A stretch of 7,624 nucleotides of DNA from CAZNKU01 sp045541135 (GCA_045541135.1 JAZQIO010000067.1:1-7624), one strand, 5' to 3'. Shown: positions 1 through 5,434, counted from the first letter of the stretch. The notes: generated by a model not told the origin, from the letters alone. Translations and numbers: made by a program.

Positions 1-180
1 GAGGTTTAGAAAATGTATGCGAAAGTGCAGTAATTGTGCCGTAAAACCGCACGCATCATTTCCCTCTGCCGGCGTGCGGTTTTAGGGACTCTGAGCGAAA
101 AGTCGCGAATATTCCCGACGGCTCAATTACAAACTAAGCTAATACTTTTTCTTGCCGACAGAGCCGACTTGAAGTTTTTT
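1..180 (+). repeat. Left arm of a long inverted repeat (180 bp)
   Basis: Reading this stretch forward gives the same sequence as reading 7553 down to 7374 on the minus strand, with two differences in 180 bases (positions 122 and 154). It contains a 13-bp stem-loop at 42-84 and a nested imperfect hairpin at 93-124. The short motif CCGAC recurs at 115, 155 and 164. No gene is visible in it; the longest open frame has no family features. The match runs to the first base of the window, so the true outer end may lie beyond it. The arm lies downstream of a transcription unit at both ends (tRNA-Leu on the left, phosphoglucomutase on the right). It is probably a dispersed intergenic repeat; that it has further copies is inference. 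Confidence 0.95.
42..84. other. 13-bp stem-loop inside the left repeat arm
   Basis: TAAAACCGCACGC at 42-54 pairs perfectly with GCGTGCGGTTTTA at 72-84 around a 17-nt loop. The outer end of the stem is A/T and the inner part is GC-rich, so either strand would give a GC stem followed by a short U run, as in a bidirectional terminator. The unusually long loop and short T run make a structural role in the repeat equally likely. The right arm has the identical stem-loop. Confidence 0.7.
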
Positions 181-206
181 GGGTACTTTTTTCAAAAAAA
201 GTACCC
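181..206. repeat. GTAC poly-T/poly-A hairpin, left copy
   Basis: GGGTACTTTTTT at 181-192 pairs perfectly over 12 bp with AAAAAAGTACCC at 195-206, leaving a 2-nt loop. The right repeat has the same hairpin at 7248-7273, and the identity continues through CGTCGGAGACAT on its inner side. Here the hairpin abuts the long arm directly; in the right copy a 100-nt module separates the two. Confidence 0.85.
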
Positions 207-221
207 CGTCGGAGACATTAC

Positions 222-255
222 AAAAAGGATAGCAATTATATTGTAATTACTATCC
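222..255 (-). terminator. Terminator-like hairpin of the left repeat (minus strand)
   Basis: Read on the minus strand, GGATAGTAATTA pairs with TAATTGCTATCC around a 5-nt loop (227-255) and is followed by five T residues (226-222). The one imperfect pair is a U-G wobble in a minus-strand transcript but an A-C mismatch in a plus-strand transcript, which favours the minus strand. It is the counterpart of the phosphoglucomutase terminator on the right. Here it would act as a backup for the tRNA-Leu terminator. Confidence 0.6.
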
Positions 256-280
256 TTAACAGTCCATCTCTTAAGCCAAT

Positions 281-299
281 GCTTTTTTACACAAAAAGC
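281..299. other. Poly-T/poly-A hairpin before the left structured module
   Basis: GCTTTTT at 281-287 pairs with AAAAAGC at 293-299 around a 5-nt loop. It sits just ahead of the AGCAGTC start of the structured module, the same relative place as the GTAC hairpin ahead of the right module. The sequences differ but the T-run/A-run design is shared, so it may be a diverged version of the same part. Confidence 0.5.
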
Positions 300-305
300 C
301 CTCTT

Positions 306-403
306 AGCAGTCAACACTTACCAATCAAACTTCGTTTGAACTCGTTTTCTTGGAGTGTTTTTGCATGGGCATTATTCGCCAAATCAAAGATTTGGATAAT
401 GCC
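306..403 (+). repeat. Structured module with covarying stems, left copy (possible ncRNA)
   Basis: The module starts with AGCAGTC. Stem 1 is AACACT (313-318), a 2-nt bulge, CCAA (321-324), a TC/TC internal loop, AAAC paired with GTTT, and a 13-nt apical loop. It closes with TTGG (350-353) and AGTGTT (354-359). The 8-nt linker is TTTGCATG. Stem 2 is GGCATTAT (368-375), a 3-nt bulge, CCAAATC (379-385), a 3-nt loop, GATTTGG (389-395) and ATAATGCC (396-403). The right copy at 7274-7370 keeps the CCAA, AAACTTCG, CTCGTTTTCTTGG and TTTGCAT blocks and all helix lengths, but replaces the paired bases of the outer helices on both sides. It is followed by CTTCAAGTC, as is the right copy. G-U tolerance slightly favours the plus strand as the RNA. 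I do not recognise the family. Confidence 0.8.
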
Positions 404-433
404 ACAAGGCTTCAAGTCCCTTCCACATAAAAC

Positions 434-467
434 AAAAAAGAGAATGTGAAAACACATCCTCTTTTTT
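434..467 (-). terminator. Intrinsic terminator of tRNA-Leu
   Basis: The minus strand reads A6, GAGGATGTG, a TTTT loop, CACATTCTC and T6, starting two bases past the tRNA CCA end. The 9-bp core has one G-U wobble in the minus-strand transcript; on the plus strand the same position is an A-C mismatch. The A run pairs with the T run, so the hairpin could also act, more weakly, against plus-strand transcription. Confidence 0.9.
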
Positions 468-468
468 G

Positions 469-552
469 TGGTGCGGATGAAGGGACTTGAACCCCCACGT
501 CGAAGACACTAGATCCTAAGTCTAGCGCGTCTGCCAATTCCGCCACATCCGC
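469..552 (-). tRNA. tRNA-Leu (anticodon UAG)
   Basis: The minus strand folds as a class II tRNA. The acceptor stem GCGGATG (552-546) pairs with CATCCGC (479-473). The D-arm is GGCGGAATTGGCAGACGC. The anticodon stem CTAGA/TCTAG holds the loop CTTAGGA with anticodon TAG at 518-516, which reads CUA and other CUN leucine codons. A variable arm (GTGTCTTCGAC) follows, then a T-arm with GGTTCAAGTCC. The discriminator base is A (472) and CCA is encoded (471-469). The mature tRNA is 84 nt including CCA. It is transcribed as a single unit from its own promoter and stops at the adjacent terminator. The open frame that spans it is a translation of the tRNA and not a protein. Confidence 0.98.
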
Positions 553-565
553 AAGCGACTTATAA

Positions 566-594
566 ATAATAACATTAAAAATCGCATTTGTCAA
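566..594 (-). promoter_or_regulatory. Promoter of tRNA-Leu
   Basis: On the minus strand a consensus TTGACA (594-589) is followed after 17 nt by TATTAT (571-566). A TG one base upstream of the -10 gives an extended -10. The predicted start is about 7 nt before the mature tRNA 5' end. Upstream of the -35, 597-624 is almost purely phased A and T runs, resembling the UP element of stable-RNA promoters. That stretch begins directly at the clpC stop codon. Confidence 0.9.
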
Positions 595-622
595 TACTTT
601 TTTAAAAATTTTTTAAATTTTT

Positions 623-3025
623 TTATACCACAGCGGGTAATTTTATTTTAATTTCTCCATCATATGAGATTTCATATTCCCGAAACTTTGCTATTTCGCC
701 CTTTAAAATTGCGTCCGCAATAAAGTCCTCCACCATATTCTGAATGTTACGGCGAAGAGGTCTTGCACCGTATTCGGGATTATATGACTTTTCCGCCACT
801 GCAGAAACAACAGACTTGTCAAAGCTTAAATAAACATCGGTTTCCCTTAGTCTTTTTGAAAGGTCCGCAAGCATTTTTTCTGCAATTTCACAAATATTTT
901 CCTTAGAAAGCAGGTTGAACACAACAATATCGTCAACACGGTTTACAAATTCGGGCTTTAAAGCTTTTTTAAGTCGTGATGTTATTTCCTTGCACATTCC
1001 CGTTTCGCGGTTTCCACTGTCGAAGCCCACGGTTTTTTTATTCATAATATCCGCCGCACCAATGTTTGTTGTCATTATTATAACAGTGTTTTTAAAGTCT
1101 GTTTTATGGCCCTGAGAATCTGTAAGGGTTCCGTCCTCAAGCACCTGCAAAAGAATGTTTAAAACATCGGGATGAGCCTTTTCGATTTCATCAAAAAGCA
1201 CTATTGAATAGGGCTTTCTGCGTACTGTTTCTGTTAGCTTTCCGCCGTCCTCGTGACCGACATAGCCCGGAGGTGCACCTATAAGCTTTGCTACGGAATG
1301 CTGTTCCATAAGCTCGCTCATATCTATACGCACAAGGCTTTTATCACTGCCGAAAACTACGGTTGCAAGCTGTTTTGCAAGCTCTGTTTTCCCCACACCC
1401 GTAGGGCCTGCAAAAATAAATGAGCCCACAGGTCGGTTAGGATTTTTAATTCCCGTTCTGCCACGGCGTATTGCCTTTGAAACAAGGGATATGGCATCAT
1501 CCTGACCAATAAGGGTTTTCTTTAAATTTTCCTCCATATTAACAAGGGCATTTTCGTCACCCTCTGTAAGCTTGGAAAGGGGAATACCCGTCCAAAGGGA
1601 AAGAACATCTGCAATATTTTCCGCAGTAAGCACAAGGTCCGGATTTGCACAGCTTCCGTTTTTGCGAACTTCCTCGAGCTTATGCTTTAGCTCAAGCACC
1701 TGAGCACGGTTTTCGGAAGCCTTGTCAAATTCAGACTTTTTAATGTTACTGTCCATTTGTTCTTCCATAAACCGTATACATCTTTTAATTTCTGCTATTT
1801 CGGAATTTTCCGTGCCTGAATTTATTTTTAGTCTTGATGCCGCCTCATCCACCAGGTCTATTGCCTTGTCGGGCAAAAATCTGTCCTGAATATAGCGTGA
1901 CGAAAGCTTAACCGCCGCACGCAGACTTTCATCTGTAATTTTTACACCGTGATGCTTTTCATAATGCACACGAAGTCCTGAAAGGATGTTAAAGCATTCC
2001 TCCTCGGTAGGCTGTTCAACGGTAACGGGTTGAAAGCGACGTTCCAAGGCTGAATCCTTTTCAATATACTTGCGGTATTCTTCAATTGTTGTGGCACCAA
2101 TAACCTGTATTTCACCTCTGGCAAGCAGGGGTTTTAGGATATTTGCCGCATCAATAGAGCCCTCTGCCGCACCTGCACCTATTATTGTATGAAGCTCGTC
2201 AATAAACAAAATTACATTTTCTGCCTCGGCAACCTCTTCTAAAATTTTCTTTAAGCGTTCCTCAAATTCACCGCGGTATTTTGTGCCTGCCACCATAGAT
2301 GACAAATCCACCGACACAATTCTTTTACCTGCAAGTGCCCCGCTTAGCTTGCGGTTTTGTATTTTAATGGCTATGCCTTCCACAATTGCCGTTTTACCAA
2401 CACCCGGCTCGCCTATAAGGCACGGATTATTTTTAAGTCGGCGTGAAAGAATTTGTACAGCACGTTCTATTTCCTTTTCTCTGCCTATTACATTGTCAAG
2501 CTTATCCTCTGCGGCAAGCTTTGTAAGGTCACGGGAAAATTTGTCAAGATTAGGTGTTTTTTTAGGCTGTTTTACTTCACTGCTCATGGAAGTGCAAGCG
2601 GAAACTGCCTTGTCGTGAAGTCTGCCAAGGTTTACATTAAGCTTTTTAAGCACCTGTACGGCAATGTTATATTCATCATCCAGAATTGAAATAAAAATAT
2701 GCTCTGTACCTATATTTTTCTGTTTCAGGCGGAATGCTATTCTGCCCGAATTTTCAATAATTTCCCTTACCTTTGGGGTTATTCCCACATTTGCGTATTC
2801 ATCGGCATAATTTTTTACAGCCATATCCTCAACGGCAGAACACAGTAAATCCTCCGTTATGCCCATACTTTGCAGAATTTTTGACGCCACACAGTCCTGC
2901 TCCTTTAGCATACCAAGCAAAATGTGCTCGGTGCCCACTGCAGCCTGACCGAATTCCACAACGTATTCTTTAGCATATAAAAGTGCCCTTTCAGCACCCT
3001 TTGTAAAATTAGTTTCAGGAAACAT
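623..3025 (-). CDS. clpC: ClpC-type AAA+ unfoldase, ATPase subunit of the ClpCP protease
   Basis: The protein (800 aa) is a hexameric Hsp100 unfoldase that feeds substrates to ClpP in the cytoplasm. Two Clp_N repeats cover about residues 1-140. AAA-1 has Walker A GEPGVGKT (205-212), pore tyrosine Y250, Walker B ILFIDE (272-277) and arginines R329/R330. A short UVR-like coiled linker (about 410-455) marks ClpC and is far shorter than the ClpB middle domain. AAA-2 has Walker A GPTGVGKT (540-547), pore loop GYVG (587-590) and Walker B VLFDE (609-613). The VGF tripeptide (666-668) is the expected ClpP-docking loop, so it should work with ClpP. The start is the ATG at 3025-3023, because GGAGGTGAT lies 7 nt upstream and the N-terminus then matches the family. 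A longer reading to 3109 adds 28 residues encoded by a hairpin. No ctsR, mcsA or mcsB adjoins it, and I see no CtsR or CIRCE site. It lies 85 nt behind the phosphatase gene and may be partly cotranscribed with it. Confidence 0.96.
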   Translation of the reverse strand: MFPETNFTKGAERALLYAKEYVVEFGQAAVGTEHILLGMLKEQDCVASKILQSMGITEDLLCSAVEDMAVKNYADEYANVGITPKVREIIENSGRIAFRLKQKNIGTEHIFISILDDEYNIAVQVLKKLNVNLGRLHDKAVSACTSMSSEVKQPKKTPNLDKFSRDLTKLAAEDKLDNVIGREKEIERAVQILSRRLKNNPCLIGEPGVGKTAIVEGIAIKIQNRKLSGALAGKRIVSVDLSSMVAGTKYRGEFEERLKKILEEVAEAENVILFIDELHTIIGAGAAEGSIDAANILKPLLARGEIQVIGATTIEEYRKYIEKDSALERRFQPVTVEQPTEEECFNILSGLRVHYEKHHGVKITDESLRAAVKLSSRYIQDRFLPDKAIDLVDEAASRLKINSGTENSEIAEIKRCIRFMEEQMDSNIKKSEFDKASENRAQVLELKHKLEEVRKNGSCANPDLVLTAENIADVLSLWTGIPLSKLTEGDENALVNMEENLKKTLIGQDDAISLVSKAIRRGRTGIKNPNRPVGSFIFAGPTGVGKTELAKQLATVVFGSDKSLVRIDMSELMEQHSVAKLIGAPPGYVGHEDGGKLTETVRRKPYSIVLFDEIEKAHPDVLNILLQVLEDGTLTDSQGHKTDFKNTVIIMTTNIGAADIMNKKTVGFDSGNRETGMCKEITSRLKKALKPEFVNRVDDIVVFNLLSKENICEIAEKMLADLSKRLRETDVYLSFDKSVVSAVAEKSYNPEYGARPLRRNIQNMVEDFIADAILKGEIAKFREYEISYDGEIKIKLPAVV

Positions 3026-3028
3026 TGT

Positions 3029-3037
3029 ATCACCTCC
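3029..3037 (-). promoter_or_regulatory. Ribosome binding site that sets the clpC start
   Basis: GGAGGTGAT on the minus strand is complementary to the 16S rRNA 3' end, with 7 nt between GGAGG and the ATG at 3025. The two in-frame upstream ATGs (3109 and 3070) have no comparable site, which decides the start. Confidence 0.9.
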
Positions 3038-3082
3038 GGTTAAATTATGGACAATAAAATCCTTTTTCATAACAAACTCGCA

Positions 3083-3104
3083 GCCCGGAATATTTATTCC
3101 GGGC
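3083..3104 (-). other. Perfect 10-bp hairpin between the phosphatase gene and clpC
   Basis: GCCCGGAATA and TATTCCGGGC form a perfect 10-bp stem with a 2-nt loop, 6 nt after the phosphatase stop codon. No T run follows on the minus strand, so it is not a standard intrinsic terminator. It could be a 3' stabiliser or processing site that uncouples clpC from the upstream genes, a weak attenuator, or an operator palindrome. I see no convincing promoter between it and clpC. Confidence 0.65.
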
Positions 3105-3110
3105 CGCATC

Positions 3111-3809
3111 TTAATTAATATCTTTATTCATAAGCATTCTTTCGGCATTTGCCATACATAAATTAATACAATCTTCCCCTACTTTGGCTTTTAGCTTTTC
3201 AACAGATTCTGCAAGGTGAGGAGTTCTTCTTTCCATATCATGACAGTCGGAAGCGATAAAATGTACCGCCCTGTCTTTAAGAAGTCTGACAGTGGGGGAT
3301 TTTTTGAAAATTCCTCCTATATCATCTACATTAACCTGATATTTTAACTTCATTTTAAAAATTCGGTTAATATCCTCTTTTCGGGAAATATTCACAAATC
3401 TGTCAATATGGGCAATTATGACCTCAAGACTGTGTTTTGCAGAAATTTTAAAAACCTCATCAAACACCCATGGGTCCCATCTGCCGTAGGGAAGCTCAAG
3501 CAATATGTAGTCTGTATCACCTATTGCAAGCTTACGCATATCCTCCTTGTGCAGGTCATAACCTATCATTACTTCTGCACCAAGTATAACTTCCACACCA
3601 TCGGGAAGTTTATCCTTAATCAGGTTGTATGCTTCACGGCGTTTCTCCAAAAATTCATCTATTGTCATTATATCGGGATAAAAATGCGGTGTTGCAACAA
3701 TTTTTGTTATTCCCGACTTCACCATTGTATTAATCATTTCAATTGATTCTTCAACACTTGCGCTACCATCATCAATACAAGGCAGAATGTGTGTGTGTAT
3801 ATCAATCAT
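3111..3809 (-). CDS. PHP-family protein-tyrosine phosphatase (CpsB/YwqE type)
   Basis: The protein (232 aa) is a metal-dependent phosphotyrosine phosphatase of the polymerase-and-histidinol-phosphatase fold, expected to reverse autophosphorylation of the kinase encoded just upstream. The metal-ligand pattern is complete: HTHILPCIDDGS (H5, H7, D13/D14), ATPH (H42), GAEV (E79), E105, HIDRF (H134, with R137) and SDCH (D188, H190). Length is close to the usual 240-255 residues. I chose the ATG at 3809-3807 because the HTH motif then lies at the N-terminus as in the family, an AAGGG ribosome site precedes it, and the gene then begins 13 nt after the kinase stop. The longer frame to 3926 would overlap the kinase's tyrosine tail. 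The HIDR motif has Asp where I recall Glu in characterised members, a mild change. Confidence 0.93.
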   Translation of the reverse strand: MIDIHTHILPCIDDGSASVEESIEMINTMVKSGITKIVATPHFYPDIMTIDEFLEKRREAYNLIKDKLPDGVEVILGAEVMIGYDLHKEDMRKLAIGDTDYILLELPYGRWDPWVFDEVFKISAKHSLEVIIAHIDRFVNISRKEDINRIFKMKLKYQVNVDDIGGIFKKSPTVRLLKDRAVHFIASDCHDMERRTPHLAESVEKLKAKVGEDCINLCMANAERMLMNKDIN

Positions 3810-3822
3810 AATAATCCCTTCA

Positions 3823-4575
3823 TCAATTTCCGTAACGGTAGTAGTTGTAATATGTCTTATACTTATACTTTCCGCCCTTTGCATACTTTGTCTGCTTTTT
3901 GTTAAAGTCATTAAGTACAACACCAAGAGGCTTTATATTTGCAAGCTCAAAGTTTGCCATAGCAACATCCAAAGCCTGATATTCCGTATAATTACTTCTT
4001 GCAACCATAATATAGCCCGTAACCATCTTTGAAAGAACAAGTGCATCCGACACAATGTTAACAGGCGGAGTATCAATAATTATAAAATCATAAGTTTCCT
4101 TTAATGCATCCAAAAGCTCCTGCATCTTTTCAGAGGACAAAAGCTCTATTGGATTTGGCGGTACGTGACCGGAGCTTATAAGGTCTAAGTTTTCAACATT
4201 TGTCTTCTGGATATATTCATTTCCCTTGTCGTCGTACACTCCCGACAAAACATTTGAAAGACCTATTTTATTTTCCAGCTCAAAATATTTGTGAAGCTTT
4301 GGCTTTCTTAAATCTCCGTCAATAATTACAACCTTTTTTTCTGTCTGGGCAAATGAAATTGCAATGTTAATTGCAGTAGTTGTTTTGCCCTCGCCGGGAA
4401 TTGCACTTGTAAGAACATATGACTTACAGTGTGAATCTCTTGTTGAAAAAAGTATATTTGTTCTTAGTGTCTTATATGCCTCTGCAATATGAAATTTGCT
4501 GTTTTCGTTTAAAATTGTAGATTCTCTGTTCTGCACACCGTCGTAATTTGCCTTTGTCTGATTTTTCTTACTCAT
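3823..4575 (-). CDS. BY-type tyrosine kinase of polysaccharide assembly (CpsD/YwqD type)
   Basis: The protein (250 aa) is a bacterial tyrosine kinase of the P-loop MinD/ParA-like fold, in the stand-alone cytoplasmic form typical of Firmicutes. Walker A is SAIPGEGKTT (57-66), Walker A' is VIIDGDLRKP (about 83-92) and Walker B is FIIIDTPP (164-171). The C-terminus is a tyrosine cluster with eight Tyr in the last 20 residues (231, 237, 239, 242, 243, 245, 246, 248), the usual trans-autophosphorylation tail. It needs the cytoplasmic end of a Wzz-like partner for activity, and that partner is encoded immediately upstream with an 8-nt overlap (ATGAGTAA). AGGAGGTG lies 8 nt before the ATG at 4575, which decides the start over an in-frame ATG at 4635. 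Its phosphorylation cycle is thought to set polysaccharide chain length and export. Confidence 0.95.
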   Translation of the reverse strand: MSKKNQTKANYDGVQNRESTILNENSKFHIAEAYKTLRTNILFSTRDSHCKSYVLTSAIPGEGKTTTAINIAISFAQTEKKVVIIDGDLRKPKLHKYFELENKIGLSNVLSGVYDDKGNEYIQKTNVENLDLISSGHVPPNPIELLSSEKMQELLDALKETYDFIIIDTPPVNIVSDALVLSKMVTGYIMVARSNYTEYQALDVAMANFELANIKPLGVVLNDFNKKQTKYAKGGKYKYKTYYNYYRYGN

Positions 4576-5308
4576 AATCAACACCTCCTGCTGAAGAACC
4601 GTTTGTAAACATATTGGGGATTGTTCCAAGAACAATCAGGTCATATTTACTTTCAATGTCCTCCACAGTTTTAATGTGTACATCAAAGTAATTTATCATA
4701 AATATTATGCCGAATGAAATCAACATACCAATTATCATACCAAGCAATGTCATTTTGGGAACATTTGGGTATGACGGACCCATAGGCATGGTTGCACGGT
4801 CAATTGTTTTAACTGAACCCACTTCCATAATATTCATAATCTGAACATTGGCATACTTTAAAATAGAGTCACATATTTCATTTGCAAACTCAGGTGTAGG
4901 TGCAGTAACGTAAATGTGAATTACACCGGTTTCCTCTACTCTTGAGTAGGATACCATACTCTTCATTGCACCTGCGGTAAAGGGCAAATCCGGATTGTAC
5001 TGCTTTATTGTTTCAAAAAAGCCGTTACTGTTTAGAATTTCTATGTATGTATCAACAAGCATTTCGGCAGTTGTAAGGTCGTAAAGATTTGCAGTGTTAT
5101 TTTCAACACCTTCAACCTCAATTACCTCAGTTGCCTTGTTATCAACATAAATAGATGCGTGTGATGTATAAAGCTCATCAACAAAATAATTAGTGTAGGT
5201 AAAAAAGATAGCACCGCAAAGTATTATGCACACGGCTACAAGCCACCATCTTTTTAAAACTTCCTGGACTAACTTCTGAATTGTGATTTCCTTTTCCAAA
5301 ACCAACAT
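4568..5308 (-). CDS. Wzz/CpsC-like polysaccharide co-polymerase and kinase-activating membrane protein
   Basis: The protein (246 aa) is of the chain-length-determinant (Wzz/YveK/CpsC) family. Two membrane segments, at about 21-42 and 187-207, bracket an extracellular domain. The proline-rich stretch before the second segment (P175, P178, P181, P184) is the family's hallmark. The roughly 39-residue cytoplasmic C-terminus is the part that in this family docks on and activates the partner kinase; the Firmicutes system splits into two genes what proteobacterial Wzc joins. This is the first gene of the operon, behind a consensus promoter and a leader of about 40 nt. AGGAAAGAGGA precedes the ATG at 5308. 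AGAGG is too close to the start, so the upstream AGGA is the likely ribosome site. Specificity for capsule or exopolysaccharide cannot be told from the sequence. Confidence 0.92.
   Translation of the reverse strand: MLVLEKEITIQKLVQEVLKRWWLVAVCIILCGAIFFTYTNYFVDELYTSHASIYVDNKATEVIEVEGVENNTANLYDLTTAEMLVDTYIEILNSNGFFETIKQYNPDLPFTAGAMKSMVSYSRVEETGVIHIYVTAPTPEFANEICDSILKYANVQIMNIMEVGSVKTIDRATMPMGPSYPNVPKMTLLGMIIGMLISFGIIFMINYFDVHIKTVEDIESKYDLIVLGTIPNMFTNGSSAGGVDYE
4582..4589 (-). promoter_or_regulatory. Ribosome binding site that sets the kinase start
   Basis: AGGAGGTG on the minus strand, 8 nt before the ATG at 4575, lies inside the 3' end of the upstream membrane-adaptor gene. It implies efficient, coupled translation of adaptor and kinase. 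Confidence 0.88.
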
Positions 5309-5352
5309 TCCTCTTTCCTGTATACTATTTTACATTACAATCATACATTATA

Positions 5353-5381
5353 ATTATACCACGGTATTTTTTTATTTGCAA
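5353..5381 (-). promoter_or_regulatory. Promoter of the adaptor-kinase-phosphatase operon
   Basis: On the minus strand TTGCAA (5381-5376) is followed after 17 nt by TATAAT (5358-5353), with TGG in front giving an extended -10. The predicted start is about 38 nt upstream of the adaptor ATG. It points away from the phosphoglucomutase promoter. Confidence 0.87.
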
Positions 5382-5382
5382 C

Positions 5383-5404
5383 AAGTTTTTGTTAAAATAA
5401 ACTT
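5383..5404. promoter_or_regulatory. Candidate operator: inverted repeat between divergent promoters
   Basis: AAGTTT (5383-5388) and AAACTT (5399-5404) are the outer parts of an imperfect 22-bp palindrome that matches at 9 of 11 positions per half. It fills the gap between the two outward-facing -35 boxes, where one regulator could affect both promoters. The region is AT-rich, so chance symmetry is a real alternative. Confidence 0.3.
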
Positions 5405-5405
5405 A

Positions 5406-5434
5406 TTGACCAAAGAATATATTTATTATATAAT
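5406..5434 (+). promoter_or_regulatory. Promoter of the phosphoglucomutase gene
   Basis: TTGACC (5406-5411), a 17-nt spacer, then TATAAT (5429-5434), close to the full sigma-A consensus. The predicted leader is about 25 nt, with AAGGAG at 5453-5458 lying 7 nt before the ATG. Confidence 0.92.

Noticed and set aside
34..246. 70-aa open frame in the left repeat
   Set aside because: It runs through the 13-bp stem-loop and the GTAC hairpin, has no ribosome site or family motif, and the right copy breaks it where the 100-nt module enters.
325..339. TCAAAC/GTTTGA small hairpin in the left module's apical region
   Set aside because: The central 6 nt differ in the right copy and the pairing is lost, so it is not part of the shared fold.
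412..594. 60-aa minus-strand open frame with a LADVAELADALDLGSS-type sequence
   Set aside because: It is the translation of tRNA-Leu itself, a well-known artefact, and has no ribosome site.
2283..2618. 111-aa plus-strand open frame opposite clpC, and other antisense frames in clpC, the phosphatase gene and pgcA
   Set aside because: They mirror conserved coding sequence and have no own ribosome sites or recognisable domains.
3026..3109. 28-residue N-terminal extension of ClpC
   Set aside because: The extension is encoded by the intergenic hairpin and the ribosome site itself; the family N-terminus and GGAGGTGAT support the start at 3025.
3026..3110. CtsR or CIRCE heat-shock operator upstream of clpC
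   Set aside because: I looked for AGTCAAA-type tandem heptads and TTAGCACTC-type inverted repeats and found neither; the palindrome there has a different sequence.
3810..3926. 39-residue N-terminal extension of the phosphatase
   Set aside because: It overlaps the kinase's tyrosine-rich tail in another frame; PHP phosphatases start right at the HxH motif.
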